Source: Arenicella xantha (GTDB lineage: Bacteria; Pseudomonadota; Gammaproteobacteria; Arenicellales; Arenicellaceae). Taken from it: a DNA stretch of 64,000 nt. Location of the stretch: positions 184,852 through 248,851 of the forward strand of contig NZ_QNRT01000003.1 of NCBI RefSeq assembly GCF_003315245.1, read 5' to 3'. Shown here piece by piece: positions 47,891 to 56,510 of the stretch. The notes under the pieces were generated by a model. That model worked only from the letters and a program-made list of their open reading frames with translations, had not been told where the DNA came from and searched no databases. Every line of letters begins with the position of its first letter. The first letter of the stretch is position 1. The translations under genes were made by a program, and so were the position numbers.

Positions 47891-49576
47891 TTACTCCCAG
47901 ACTATCGTTTCAGTGTGGGGCTGCGCGCAAAAGTCCATGTACTTAGCTTCTAGTTCAGCGCGTTTAACTTTGAGGGTTGGGGTAAGTAGACCATTCTCGA
48001 TGGTCCACTGATCTTTAACGATACGTATACCGCCGACAACTTCATGTTTTTCGATTCGGCTGTTCACGTCTTTAAGTGTTTCAGCCAAACTCTCAGCGAT
48101 CTCTTGTTTAGACATGCCTTTCGCAACTTCGTCTGACAGAACCACTACGGCCATTGCTGTTGGCAAACCGCTACCCATTACGCAAAGCTGTTCGATTAAT
48201 TGGTTATCAGCCAGTTTTGCTTCGATCGGGACCGGTGCAACATACTTGCCTTTGCCGGATTTGAATAAATCTTTTACCCGACCGGTGATGGTAAGGTAGC
48301 CCTCAGAATCAATCTCGGCTTTGTCGCCGGTGCGTAAGAACCCGTCTTCGGTAAATGCTTCGGCCGTAGTTTCTGGGTTTTTGTAATACTCTTTGAAGAC
48401 GCCTGCGCCGCGAATCAAGATCTCGCCTTGTTCTGATGCTTTGACCTCAAAGCCATCAACAGCCTTACCGATGGTGCCGAGTTTATCGAGTCGGAACGGA
48501 AAGTTAGTGGTGGCCAGACCGATTGTTTCTGACATGCCCCAGCCTTCGGCAATGGGCATATCTAAGCGGTTATACCACTTCAAAATAGATGGCGAGATCG
48601 GCGCTGAGCCACTGCCGAAAGACAAGCAGTTATCTAAGCCGAGCTGAGTGCGAATTTTCTTTTTAACGATATTACCGAGAATGGGTAATTTAAGCAGTAA
48701 GTTGAGCTTCTTTTGAGGTACGTTTGCCAACACCTGTGATTGAAACTTAACCCAAAGCCTTGGAACCGAAATAAAGGAAGTCACGCCGGCACCACGAAGG
48801 TCTTGAATAAAGGTCTCTAAAGACTCGTTGAACGACACAGTGCCACCTGAGTACAAACTGTTGTACTGCACTAGCGCCCGCTCAGTAACGTGCGCTAATG
48901 GAAGGTATGAGAGGTAACGTTCTGCCACGCCCTTGTCAAACATCGACACACTGATAGTTGCTGTGTAGCTAACATTCTGATACGTCAATACAACGCCTTT
49001 AGGCTTACCCGTTGAGCCCGAGGTGTATACGATAGACCAGGTGTCCTCTAAACTGGGTTTATAAATATCTGCTAGCGGCTGATTGTCTTGTATCAATTGC
49101 GCCAGAGTGTGGTCCGTGCCAGCAGGTCCGTTTGACATGCTGATGGTCATCACGCCTTTGGGGACTGATGCTAACGCCATGTCGGGCTTGCCGACACCGC
49201 CTATAATAATCGCCTTGGCTTCGCTATGTTCAACAACATACCGAATGATTTCTTCGCCAGCCGTGGCGTATATTGGCGTAGGTATTAAACCGGCAGCGAC
49301 CAATGCGAAGTCGGAAATAAACCACTCAGCGCTGTTACCAGCCAGAATTGCGACACGATCACCACGACTCAGTCCATTGTTCAGCAGGCCTTGTGCTAAG
49401 CGTAAACTATTGTCGTATGCCTCAGACCAAGTTTTTTCGTGATATTTTCCCTTGATGGGCTGCCGTAAATAGACTTGGTCTGGATGTTCTTCAACTTGCT
49501 TTGCGAACGCCTCGATTGGCGTGATCTTCATGTCTGTGATGTTAATGGCGATTCTCCTCGGTGCAGTCGTTGGCAT
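47891..49576 (-). CDS. Long-chain acyl-CoA synthetase-like AMP-forming ligase
   Basis: 561 residues (ATG at 49576 with GAGG 7 bp upstream; an ATG at 49531 is the alternative). Adenylate-forming motifs: YTSGSTGKPKGVVLT (A3), YLPLAHVTER, GWGMSETIGL (A5), LRTGDKAEIDSEGYLTITGRVKDLFKSGKGKYVAP (A7-A8 with the hinge Asp/Lys), and a late TLKVKR for the catalytic Lys. It is of the FAA1/FadD15 cytoplasmic type without transmembrane helices. It diverges from a haloalkane dehalogenase over 255 bp. Substrate is probably a medium/long fatty acid. Confidence 0.88.
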   Translation of the reverse strand: MPTTAPRRIAINITDMKITPIEAFAKQVEEHPDQVYLRQPIKGKYHEKTWSEAYDNSLRLAQGLLNNGLSRGDRVAILAGNSAEWFISDFALVAAGLIPTPIYATAGEEIIRYVVEHSEAKAIIIGGVGKPDMALASVPKGVMTISMSNGPAGTDHTLAQLIQDNQPLADIYKPSLEDTWSIVYTSGSTGKPKGVVLTYQNVSYTATISVSMFDKGVAERYLSYLPLAHVTERALVQYNSLYSGGTVSFNESLETFIQDLRGAGVTSFISVPRLWVKFQSQVLANVPQKKLNLLLKLPILGNIVKKKIRTQLGLDNCLSFGSGSAPISPSILKWYNRLDMPIAEGWGMSETIGLATTNFPFRLDKLGTIGKAVDGFEVKASEQGEILIRGAGVFKEYYKNPETTAEAFTEDGFLRTGDKAEIDSEGYLTITGRVKDLFKSGKGKYVAPVPIEAKLADNQLIEQLCVMGSGLPTAMAVVVLSDEVAKGMSKQEIAESLAETLKDVNSRIEKHEVVGGIRIVKDQWTIENGLLTPTLKVKRAELEAKYMDFCAQPHTETIVWE

Positions 49577-49831
49577 TTGTGCGCCTCGACCGCTATTTTG
49601 ATTTAACTACCTTGCCTAAAGAGTACCGTTTACTGAACAAGCTATCCAGAAAAAAGTATCAGTACACGATCAATTTTAAACATAAATAAGAGATATTATG
49701 GTTTTCGCGGGCGAGGTCGGGGCGACCCTGCCGGTTACGAGTAACTAGATGCCTTGTCTATTTATGAATTCAAAGTCAAATCCATAGATCGGCTGTCTGC
49801 TAGACTTGTGCAATATTGATTAGGAGAAACT

Positions 49832-50770
49832 ATGAAAGTCCTTAGAACACCGGATGACCGGTTTGATAATTTACCGGGGTACGCTTTCGAGCCAAACTAT
49901 CTTGTTGTTGATGACGGCGCCGGCGGAGAGCTTCGAATACACTATTTAGACGAAGGCGATCCGCACGGAATGCCGGTTCTACTGATGCATGGCGAACCTT
50001 CATGGAGCTACCTATATCGGACAATGATCCCAGGTTTGGTGGCGGCAGGGTTTCGCGTAATCGCTCCCGATTTGGTCGGCTTTGGAAGATCGGATAAACC
50101 CACCGAGCGAGCAGACTACACTTGCCAATCGCATGTCGATTGGATGCAATCATGGTTAGAGGCTTTAGACCTAAATGAGGTGGTGCTTTTTTGCCAGGAC
50201 TGGGGCGGCCTAATTGGCTTGCGCTTAGTCACCGCTAACCCTGATAGGTTCAGCGGGGTAGTTGCAGCAAATACTTTCTTGCCGACCGGTGACACTGCGC
50301 CGAGCGAGGCATTCTTGAATTGGCAATCCTTTTCGCAATCTGTGCCGGAGTTTCCCGTAGGGAGTATTATTGACGGAGCGACGGTGACAAAACTATCACC
50401 AGCGGTGATTGCGGCGTACGATGCGCCTTTTCCCGATGAGACTTACAAGGCCGGCGCGCGGCAATTTCCATTGTTAGTGCCGACTACTCCCGATAACCCA
50501 GCCTCGCTAGCCAATCGTGATGCGTGGAAAATCTTGTCGGCGTGGACTAAACCCTTTCTGACTGCTTTTAGCGATAAGGATCCGGTGTCAGCTGGAGGTG
50601 ATAAGGCGTTTCAAAACATGGTGCCGGGGGCGGCAAAACAACAACATGTTACGATTATAGATGGCGGACATTTTCTGCAAGAAGACAAAGGTGAGGAGCT
50701 TGCCGGTGTGATTGTGAAATTTGTTGCAGATAATCAATTAGGAGTTGATCATGGCGCACAAGAAGGCTAA
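49832..50770 (+). CDS. Haloalkane dehalogenase, HLD-I type
   Basis: 312-residue alpha/beta hydrolase that replaces a halogen by hydroxyl. The best match by eye is Xanthobacter DhlA: HGEPSWSYLYRTM (53-65), APDLVGFGRSDKP (78-90), nucleophile Asp123 in FCQDWGG with halide-binding Trp124, a second halide Trp near 164 (FLNWQSF), a late acid in SDKDPVS (248/250) and His280 in GGHFLQED. This triad and Trp layout defines HLD-I. AGGAGAAACT precedes the ATG. The saccharopine-dehydrogenase-like gene overlaps its end by 20 bp, so the two are translationally coupled. Confidence 0.88.
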   Translation: MKVLRTPDDRFDNLPGYAFEPNYLVVDDGAGGELRIHYLDEGDPHGMPVLLMHGEPSWSYLYRTMIPGLVAAGFRVIAPDLVGFGRSDKPTERADYTCQSHVDWMQSWLEALDLNEVVLFCQDWGGLIGLRLVTANPDRFSGVVAANTFLPTGDTAPSEAFLNWQSFSQSVPEFPVGSIIDGATVTKLSPAVIAAYDAPFPDETYKAGARQFPLLVPTTPDNPASLANRDAWKILSAWTKPFLTAFSDKDPVSAGGDKAFQNMVPGAAKQQHVTIIDGGHFLQEDKGEELAGVIVKFVADNQLGVDHGAQEG

Positions 50771-51983
50771 CAAACAATTTGATGTGGTAGTTCTTGGGGC
50801 GACCGGTTTCACTGGGAAATGGGTTGCAAAGTACCTATTTGAGCAGTATCAAGGAACGTCGTTACGGTGGGCTATTGCAGGCCGCAACGCGACTAAATTG
50901 AACGATGTTCGGGGCTTTATTGGCGATCATAAATCCTCAGTAGTCGGCATCCATGCTGACAATGATGATGAGCCGTCGCTGCGCGCCTTAGCTGCAAACA
51001 CGTCGGTGATTATCAGTGCCGTTGGTCCGTATGCTCAACATGGATCATTGCTGGTAAAGGCGTGTGCCGAGCTAGGGACACATTATGTAGACCTTACCGG
51101 TGAGGTGCCATGGATGCGCGATATGATCGACACATATCAAGATGTTGCTGTCGGTAGTGGTGCGCGTATCGTACACAGCTGCGGGTTTGACTCGATACCG
51201 TCGGATATGGGCACCTATTTCATTCAGCGAGAAGCTCAGTTACGTTTCAATGAGTATTTGAAATCTGTTCGATACACGTTGGTAAAAGCTAAAGGTGGAA
51301 TTAGCGGTGGAACGATAGCGAGCATGATGAATATCGTTAAGCTTGCGGTCAAGGATAAGGGGGTTCGAAAACTGTTGGGAAATCCTTATGCACTCAACCC
51401 CGACCCAAGCTTTAAGGGTGGTGATAAGCGTGACCAAGGCGGCGTAAAATACAGTCGTGATGTCAAAATGTGGACCGCCCCATTTTTGATGGCGGGCATC
51501 AATACCCGTATCGTGCGACGTTCCAATTCATTAATGGATTTCCGCTACGGTAGAGATTTCAGATATTCAGAAGCGATGGCGACCAACTCTGGCGTCGCTG
51601 GATATTTGGCTGCGAAGGGTATCTCGGTTGGAATTAAATCAATGGCGGTTACCAGCGTAACGGCGTTGGGTCGAAAATTCTTGGGCTTGATGTTGCCAGC
51701 GCAAGGCGACGGCCCGAAGGTTGACCCAGATAAACCTGGTTTCTATTACATTCAATTCAATGGTGAAACACGCGGCGGTGAGCCTCTGCAAGCTAGCTTA
51801 AGAGGTGATGGGGACCCTGGTTATGGATCAACATCGAAAATGTTGGCGGAGTCTGGCGTATGCTTGGCGCTCGATGCATTGGATACACTGGGCGGGTTCT
51901 GGACCCCATCAAGTGCGATGGGCGACAAATTATTGTCACGCTTGCAGACCAAGGGTGGCTTGACGTTTACGATTGATGACTAA
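50751..51983 (+). CDS. Saccharopine dehydrogenase-like NAD(P) oxidoreductase
   Basis: 410 residues from the ATG at 50751, with AGGAG just upstream; a TTG at 50745 is a weaker choice. The N-terminal Rossmann motif DVVVLGATGFTGKWVAKYL, then VISAVGPYAQHG and HYVDLTGEVPWMRDM, followed by RIVHSCGFDSIPSDMG, match the SCCPDH/trans-acting enoyl-reductase-like group rather than true lysine-pathway enzymes. Mycobacterial relatives reduce polyketide lipids. Coupling to a haloalkane dehalogenase, with an acyl-CoA ligase divergent, suggests modification of lipid-like substrates; this is inference. Confidence 0.85.
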   Translation: MAHKKANKQFDVVVLGATGFTGKWVAKYLFEQYQGTSLRWAIAGRNATKLNDVRGFIGDHKSSVVGIHADNDDEPSLRALAANTSVIISAVGPYAQHGSLLVKACAELGTHYVDLTGEVPWMRDMIDTYQDVAVGSGARIVHSCGFDSIPSDMGTYFIQREAQLRFNEYLKSVRYTLVKAKGGISGGTIASMMNIVKLAVKDKGVRKLLGNPYALNPDPSFKGGDKRDQGGVKYSRDVKMWTAPFLMAGINTRIVRRSNSLMDFRYGRDFRYSEAMATNSGVAGYLAAKGISVGIKSMAVTSVTALGRKFLGLMLPAQGDGPKVDPDKPGFYYIQFNGETRGGEPLQASLRGDGDPGYGSTSKMLAESGVCLALDALDTLGGFWTPSSAMGDKLLSRLQTKGGLTFTIDD

Positions 51984-52051
51984 ATAGGATCGTTAAATTT
52001 ACTGTGCTGCTTGTCGTGCAGTTGTTGCAGATAAGCTAACTTGATTAGAGT

Positions 52052-52681
52052 ATGGACTTAAATAAAGAACTGTTTTTTCCAACCCCAATCTACTTTTTTG
52101 ACTTGGCTAATTCGGACGCTCTTAACGAATTTCTTAAGGTTAGGATCTATAGTTGGCGTGATCGAGAGCAAGCAGGTATTGAGCGCTCCAATGTAAAACG
52201 TGTTGGGGCATGGCATAGCCCGACCACGATGGATGTGTTGCCGGAATTCGCGCTGTTTAAAAATCAGATAGATACGTTTGTTGGCATGGTTTTCGATGAT
52301 CAACGGTTTGATCCAAAGCGCCCTCCGCGGTGTCAAAACATGTGGGCAAACATGAGCCCTCAAGGCGGTTACAATCGAAGCCATACACATCCAGGCTCGC
52401 TTTGGAGTGGCGTGTATTATGTGCAGTCGCCTCCGGACTGTGGACGTATAATCTTCCAAGACCCACGACCGCAAGCGCACACCATGAGTGTTGCGACGGA
52501 CCTTGATGCGAGTGCAGGGTTTGAGCAATGGCCTGAAGTGTTTCACCAGGCGGTAGCTGGGCGGGTTATTCTGTTTCCGTCATGGTTGCGGCATGAGGTC
52601 GAGGCCAATCTATGTCGGTTAAGTGGCCGAGCGAGCGATCGAATCAGTATCAGCTTTAACTATACTCAGTCAGACGGTTAA
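52052..52681 (+). CDS. Putative 2-oxoglutarate/Fe(II) oxygenase
   Basis: 209 residues resembling the TIGR02466-type 2OG-Fe(II) oxygenase family. The double-stranded beta-helix core shows GYNRSHTHPGSLWSGVYYV (107-124; His111/His113 metal side), IIFQDPR (Asp137), FPSWLRHEV (His181) and a following RASDRISISFN with an Arg for 2-oxoglutarate. No signal peptide. The target may be a protein or small molecule. It converges on the cupin-type oxygenase gene with 21 bp between stops. Confidence 0.72.
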   Translation: MDLNKELFFPTPIYFFDLANSDALNEFLKVRIYSWRDREQAGIERSNVKRVGAWHSPTTMDVLPEFALFKNQIDTFVGMVFDDQRFDPKRPPRCQNMWANMSPQGGYNRSHTHPGSLWSGVYYVQSPPDCGRIIFQDPRPQAHTMSVATDLDASAGFEQWPEVFHQAVAGRVILFPSWLRHEVEANLCRLSGRASDRISISFNYTQSDG

Positions 52682-52702
52682 GTTTACTTTGCCGGTAATT
52701 GA

Positions 52703-53482
52703 TTACCCCTTGGAAGGGGCAGCTTTGGTAGCGCGCTCAGCGTTTTCAAAGAAGCTTGCAAACGGAATATGGCGGCGATCCATCTTATTCGCGTCAGGCA
52801 TTGAATAAAACGGAATGCTTACAGAGATCCGAGCGCCTTCAACACTTTTGACTCGATGGAAGACACCTGGAGGCATATATAAAAGATGCCCTTGTTTTAA
52901 TGCAAAGGACGATACCAGCGTAAGCGTGTCGTCGTGTTGGTCAGCCGGAATTGCGATGACATTGGCGGGGAGTTCTTGTTTAGGTTCATAAATCTCCCAA
53001 TTCGCTGTGCCGCAAACTTGCAGCAATAATTTGTGTTGCGGAAGGTCGCGATGCGCATCGTAAGAGTTTCCTCGCTCGTCCGTTGAGACATATAGATGGA
53101 CATCGGCATGAACCTGGTCTTCTTCAAACAGTAATTCAAGTTCGTCGCACAACTGGCTCAATGCCTGAGTAACTTGCGAGGCATTTGCCAGCATAAAGCT
53201 GTGTCCAGCTTCAAGCTCTAATATGAAATCTGACTTTTTTAAGCTAGCGGGAGACCAAGTGCAATTTGCATCAACGCTGGCGCGTCGAGTACCGTCTTTA
53301 ATTGTTTGTGGAAACACACTGGCATTGCAGCCATCGTTAAGGCGTCGCTCGATGTCTAGCGGACTTATCAGCTCAGCAAATTTGTCGGCAGCGCCCTCAA
53401 GTACTAGGCACTTGCCTTCTCGGTAGTGTGTTACCAAGTCGTCTGGTGTGAGAGGGCTCAGTGCTGCGTTCAGTCGAAGCAT
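52703..53482 (-). CDS. Cupin/JmjC-type oxygenase-like protein
   Basis: 259 residues with a JmjC-like (cupin_4/cupin_8) fold. The iron ligands are probably His144 and Asp146 in AHRD and His209 in VFHRV; the LLQVCGTANWEIYEP and GHLLYMPPGVFHRV strands match the pattern of ribosomal oxygenases such as YcfD and of peptide hydroxylases. It is shorter than YcfD (373) and lacks its C-terminal winged helix. Substrate unknown. Confidence 0.72.
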   Translation of the reverse strand: MLRLNAALSPLTPDDLVTHYREGKCLVLEGAADKFAELISPLDIERRLNDGCNASVFPQTIKDGTRRASVDANCTWSPASLKKSDFILELEAGHSFMLANASQVTQALSQLCDELELLFEEDQVHADVHLYVSTDERGNSYDAHRDLPQHKLLLQVCGTANWEIYEPKQELPANVIAIPADQHDDTLTLVSSFALKQGHLLYMPPGVFHRVKSVEGARISVSIPFYSMPDANKMDRRHIPFASFFENAERATKAAPSKG

Positions 53483-53571
53483 ATTCTTGTATTGGATATA
53501 AGGAGTTGCTTGATCATATCGAAAACCGCGCTCAAACCCTATGGCAAAATAATTTGAGCTTTCCCATGCGA

Positions 53572-54777
53572 CTATATTGGTTGAGTGGAAGATAGTATCG
53601 ACTTATACCATTCTAGCTGTGGTGTACGTTTGTCTCGTGTGAGTTTGGCGGCATGTGTCGGGCTGGTATGAAAGCGCCAAGGCATGGCGAGATCGATCCA
53701 ACGATAATCTACTGGACGGCCAGGTTCAACACGCCCCATTAGCATTGATGCAACTTGTTGCTGGTGAATAAGGTCCTCATGGCCTAAGCCTTCTCCGATC
53801 GTCCATTGGTGGAGGCCATTGATGTCTAACTCTGCACTGTGGTGCACGTGACCACATAATAGGTTTTCCGCGTCTATTTTGGTTGCCATGTCTGATAGCC
53901 AAGCCACTTCGTTGATACCGCCGACTTCATGATCATCCATTGGTCTGGGGTCTCTGAGAGGGCTGTGTGTGAACAGTAGTGAATTATCGCCGTGCCAGGA
54001 TGTGCGACTTAAGGATCGCAGCATGTTTCCCCTTAACCCTGCTTGCGCAGGGAAAAAATCGGCGGCAGTGTCAATATTGATAAAGCGAGTACCAGCCAGT
54101 TCAAAGTAATTGTTGAGTGGGCCGATATTGCGTAGGAAGTGCGAGTACACCAAGCCGCTGTCATTAAAATCATGGTTGCCGATGGTGACATAACAGGGGA
54201 GTGGGGCTTGGTGAAATTGCTCGATTGCGCGTGTGTATTCGCCGTCAGTGTAGTTGAAGTCGCCCAAGTGCAATAAGAACTGCGCATCGATTTCGCTTGC
54301 TCGCTGTAGGCACCAATCAAGTTCTTGCCCGCCACCGGTATCACCGATTATCGCAAAGTCTAGTCCATCATCGAGATTGGCGTGCCATTGCAGGTCGATT
54401 GTTTGTCCGGCCTGCCCGTTGATTGACAGTATTCGAGTTATACCTTGCACCTCTTCCTCTACGGTGCTGTTGCCGCTTGTTTGTATGTTCAGTGTTGCGG
54501 TCTTTACTACATTGTTGAGCGAAAAGTGTAGCGATGAGGTGTTGAGTTCTAGCGTTATTTTTGGTGACGGAGCAATGGCCCTAAATGCGAGTCTGTCGAG
54601 GTCGGGTAAGCTAATTGCATCAGCGAGCGTGATCGCCGCTTCGGGTTGGTTTAGGTTGCTCGACAGTGCTCGCGGTTCGAATGACAGTCGAGGGTATCGT
54701 AATCCGCGTTGATAACAATACCCTAGACCCGTTGCCAGCACGGCGCCCGACACAAGAAAGTTACGACGAGTCGTCAT
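53572..54777 (-). CDS. Exported metallophosphatase with purple-acid-phosphatase motifs
   Basis: 401 residues. N-terminal MTTRRNFLVSGAVL is a Tat-like twin-Arg signal. The five metal-binding motifs follow the purple acid phosphatase order: GDTGGG (D146-x-G148), GDFNY (D173, Y176), GNHD (201-203), LLFTH (His271) and GHVH (310, 312), with a ~130-residue N-terminal beta-domain. The DxG rather than DxH first motif and Tyr in the second favour a PAP-like centre over a general calcineurin phosphatase. It overlaps nothing and is followed upstream by a DUF4399 gene 10 bp away. Confidence 0.78.
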   Translation of the reverse strand: MTTRRNFLVSGAVLATGLGYCYQRGLRYPRLSFEPRALSSNLNQPEAAITLADAISLPDLDRLAFRAIAPSPKITLELNTSSLHFSLNNVVKTATLNIQTSGNSTVEEEVQGITRILSINGQAGQTIDLQWHANLDDGLDFAIIGDTGGGQELDWCLQRASEIDAQFLLHLGDFNYTDGEYTRAIEQFHQAPLPCYVTIGNHDFNDSGLVYSHFLRNIGPLNNYFELAGTRFINIDTAADFFPAQAGLRGNMLRSLSRTSWHGDNSLLFTHSPLRDPRPMDDHEVGGINEVAWLSDMATKIDAENLLCGHVHHSAELDINGLHQWTIGEGLGHEDLIHQQQVASMLMGRVEPGRPVDYRWIDLAMPWRFHTSPTHAAKLTRDKRTPQLEWYKSILSSTQPI

Positions 54778-54787
54778 TAGAGCTTTT

Positions 54788-55231
54788 CTATTTTACTGTG
54801 ATACTGATTTTTTTCGACAGAACCGGCTCGCTATGCGGTATATGCAAGTAGTTGCCTAGCAATAGTTGTAAGGTGTACACACCTGGCTCCAGTTCGAGAG
54901 TGGTTTCCGTTTGTGCACCGCCAAAATGAATGATTTGCTCAGTCGCAGGTAGTGGTGCATCTAAGGGGGGTAATTCATCTACATTGATCAACAAGTGATG
55001 ATGCCCGCTATTTTCGATATTTTCACCGGCTTTGGCTACGGTCATATTATTGATGCCGAATTTGACCGTCACCGGAGAGCTCACAACGGCGCCATCGCTC
55101 GGTTCAAGGAAGAATACCTCAGCACCTGGGGCGGCTTCACTAACCAAGGGAGCCGTTGGTTTGGTGGCAGAGGCTGGCTGCATCAAAAAGTAACCGGCTA
55201 AACTGGCGGCGATAATTATAATTTTTTTCAT
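54788..55231 (-). CDS. DUF4399 exported protein
   Basis: 147 residues with a lipid-free signal peptide (cleavage near ASA-TK) and a small beta-domain. The DUF4399 pattern is visible: NSGHHHLLINVDELP (about 79-93) and HFGGAQTETTLELEPGVYTLQLLLGNYLHIPH (about 107-138). The histidine-rich face may bind a metal, perhaps copper; function not established. It is probably cotranscribed with the metallophosphatase. Confidence 0.85.
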   Translation of the reverse strand: MKKIIIIAASLAGYFLMQPASATKPTAPLVSEAAPGAEVFFLEPSDGAVVSSPVTVKFGINNMTVAKAGENIENSGHHHLLINVDELPPLDAPLPATEQIIHFGGAQTETTLELEPGVYTLQLLLGNYLHIPHSEPVLSKKISITVK

Positions 55232-55407
55232 CGAATTGCTCTTAAAGTTAAATGCTAAAAACGTAGGCGCACACTATAAACTATGTGCAGTAATAGCGCG
55301 TTAAGGTTGCTTGTTTGGGGCTAAAAAATTAGCACAACATGCTGTTTGCCAACAACTTAAGACGGTACACTTTGGAATAGATCGACTAATTTTCTACATA
55401 AAAAGCG

Positions 55408-56478
55408 ATGAATGAGAAACTAACCTACAGTCAAGTACAAGATTATTACGGCAAGGTGTTGCAGACAAGCAGTGATCTGAAAACTGATGCATGTTGCACT
55501 GATGAAGGTTTGCCGAACTATTTGAAGCCTATTTTGTCTAAGGTGCACGATGAAGTATTGATGCGCTATTACGGCTGTGGTTTGGTGTTGCCAGAACAGC
55601 TGGCCGGCACGCGCATATTGGATCTAGGCTCTGGGGCTGGCCGTGATGTTTACGCTTTGTCTGCGCTGGTCGGAGAGTCGGGCGAAGTGGTGGGGGTTGA
55701 TATGACCGAGGAGCAATTAGATGTTGCAAATCGGTATCGTGATTTTCATGCTGACGTGTTTGGTTTTGAGCGACCCAATGTGACGTTCCATAAAGGCTAT
55801 ATTGAACGCTTAAATGAATTGGATTTAGCCCCAAGCTCGTTCGACATTATAGTGTCCAATTGCGTCATAAATCTGTCGCCCGACAAGGCGTCGGTATTGC
55901 GTCAGTGTTATGAATTACTTAAGCCTGGTGGTGAAGTCTATTTTTCGGATGTGTATGCTGAACGACGCACGCCACAACACCTTATTGATGATGAAGAGCT
56001 CTATGGTGAGTGCATTTCAGGTGCGTTATATTGGAATGACTTCATTAACCTAGCTAAGAGTTGTGGGTTTAAAGACCCACGCCTAGTTAAAAGTCGGCCG
56101 CTGGCAATTGAGAATCCAGCGCTTCAACAGAAAATAGGGGATCGCCGTTTTTATTCTGCCACTTACCGACTTTTTAAGCTCGATGATCTAGAGCCGGCGT
56201 GTGAGGATTATGGTCAGGCTGTGCGTTATAAGGGTACGGTGGATCATCACCGAGATCAATTTGTACTCGATGAGCACCATGTCATTGAAACCGAGAAGAT
56301 GTTTCCCGTGTGTGGTAATACCTATCGAATGTTGGCAGATACGCGATTCGCCGAACATTTTGAATTCTTTGGTGATTGGCAAACCCATTACGGCATTTTT
56401 GAAGGCTGTGGCAGCGTGATGCCTTTTAGTCAGGGCGATTCTGAGTCTGTCGTCAGGAGTGATAGCGCCTGCTGCTAA
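55408..56478 (+). CDS. ArsM-like arsenite S-adenosylmethionine methyltransferase
   Basis: 356-residue SAM methyltransferase of the ArsM group. SAM loop LDLGSGAGRD is at 71-80. Cysteines occur where ArsM binds As(III): CC at 29-30, Cys152 (SNCVINLSPDK) and Cys202 (GECISGALYW). A C-terminal domain of about 140 residues ends in CC and contains FFGDWQTHYGIFEGCGS. No arsR, arsC or arsB is nearby, so regulation is not visible. The product would methylate arsenite to less toxic species; in marine bacteria it can also feed arsenosugar synthesis. Confidence 0.82.
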   Translation: MNEKLTYSQVQDYYGKVLQTSSDLKTDACCTDEGLPNYLKPILSKVHDEVLMRYYGCGLVLPEQLAGTRILDLGSGAGRDVYALSALVGESGEVVGVDMTEEQLDVANRYRDFHADVFGFERPNVTFHKGYIERLNELDLAPSSFDIIVSNCVINLSPDKASVLRQCYELLKPGGEVYFSDVYAERRTPQHLIDDEELYGECISGALYWNDFINLAKSCGFKDPRLVKSRPLAIENPALQQKIGDRRFYSATYRLFKLDDLEPACEDYGQAVRYKGTVDHHRDQFVLDEHHVIETEKMFPVCGNTYRMLADTRFAEHFEFFGDWQTHYGIFEGCGSVMPFSQGDSESVVRSDSACC

Positions 56479-56501
56479 GCGCTAGAGTCTGAGCAGCAGG
56501 C
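56467..56501. terminator. Inverted repeat between convergent arsM-like and S8 peptidase genes
   Basis: Perfect 10-bp arms GCCTGCTGCT / AGCAGCAGGC with a 15-bp loop; the left arm covers the last arsM codons. There is no T tract, so it may be only a weak or bidirectional stop. Confidence 0.45.
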
Positions 56502-56510
56502 TATATCGAT

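Noticed and set aside
49544..49546. Possible ATT start codon for the acyl-CoA ligase, 7 bp after GAGGAG
   Set aside because: AUU starts are very rare, and the ATG at 49576 has its own GAGG; the GAGGAG may be coincidental.
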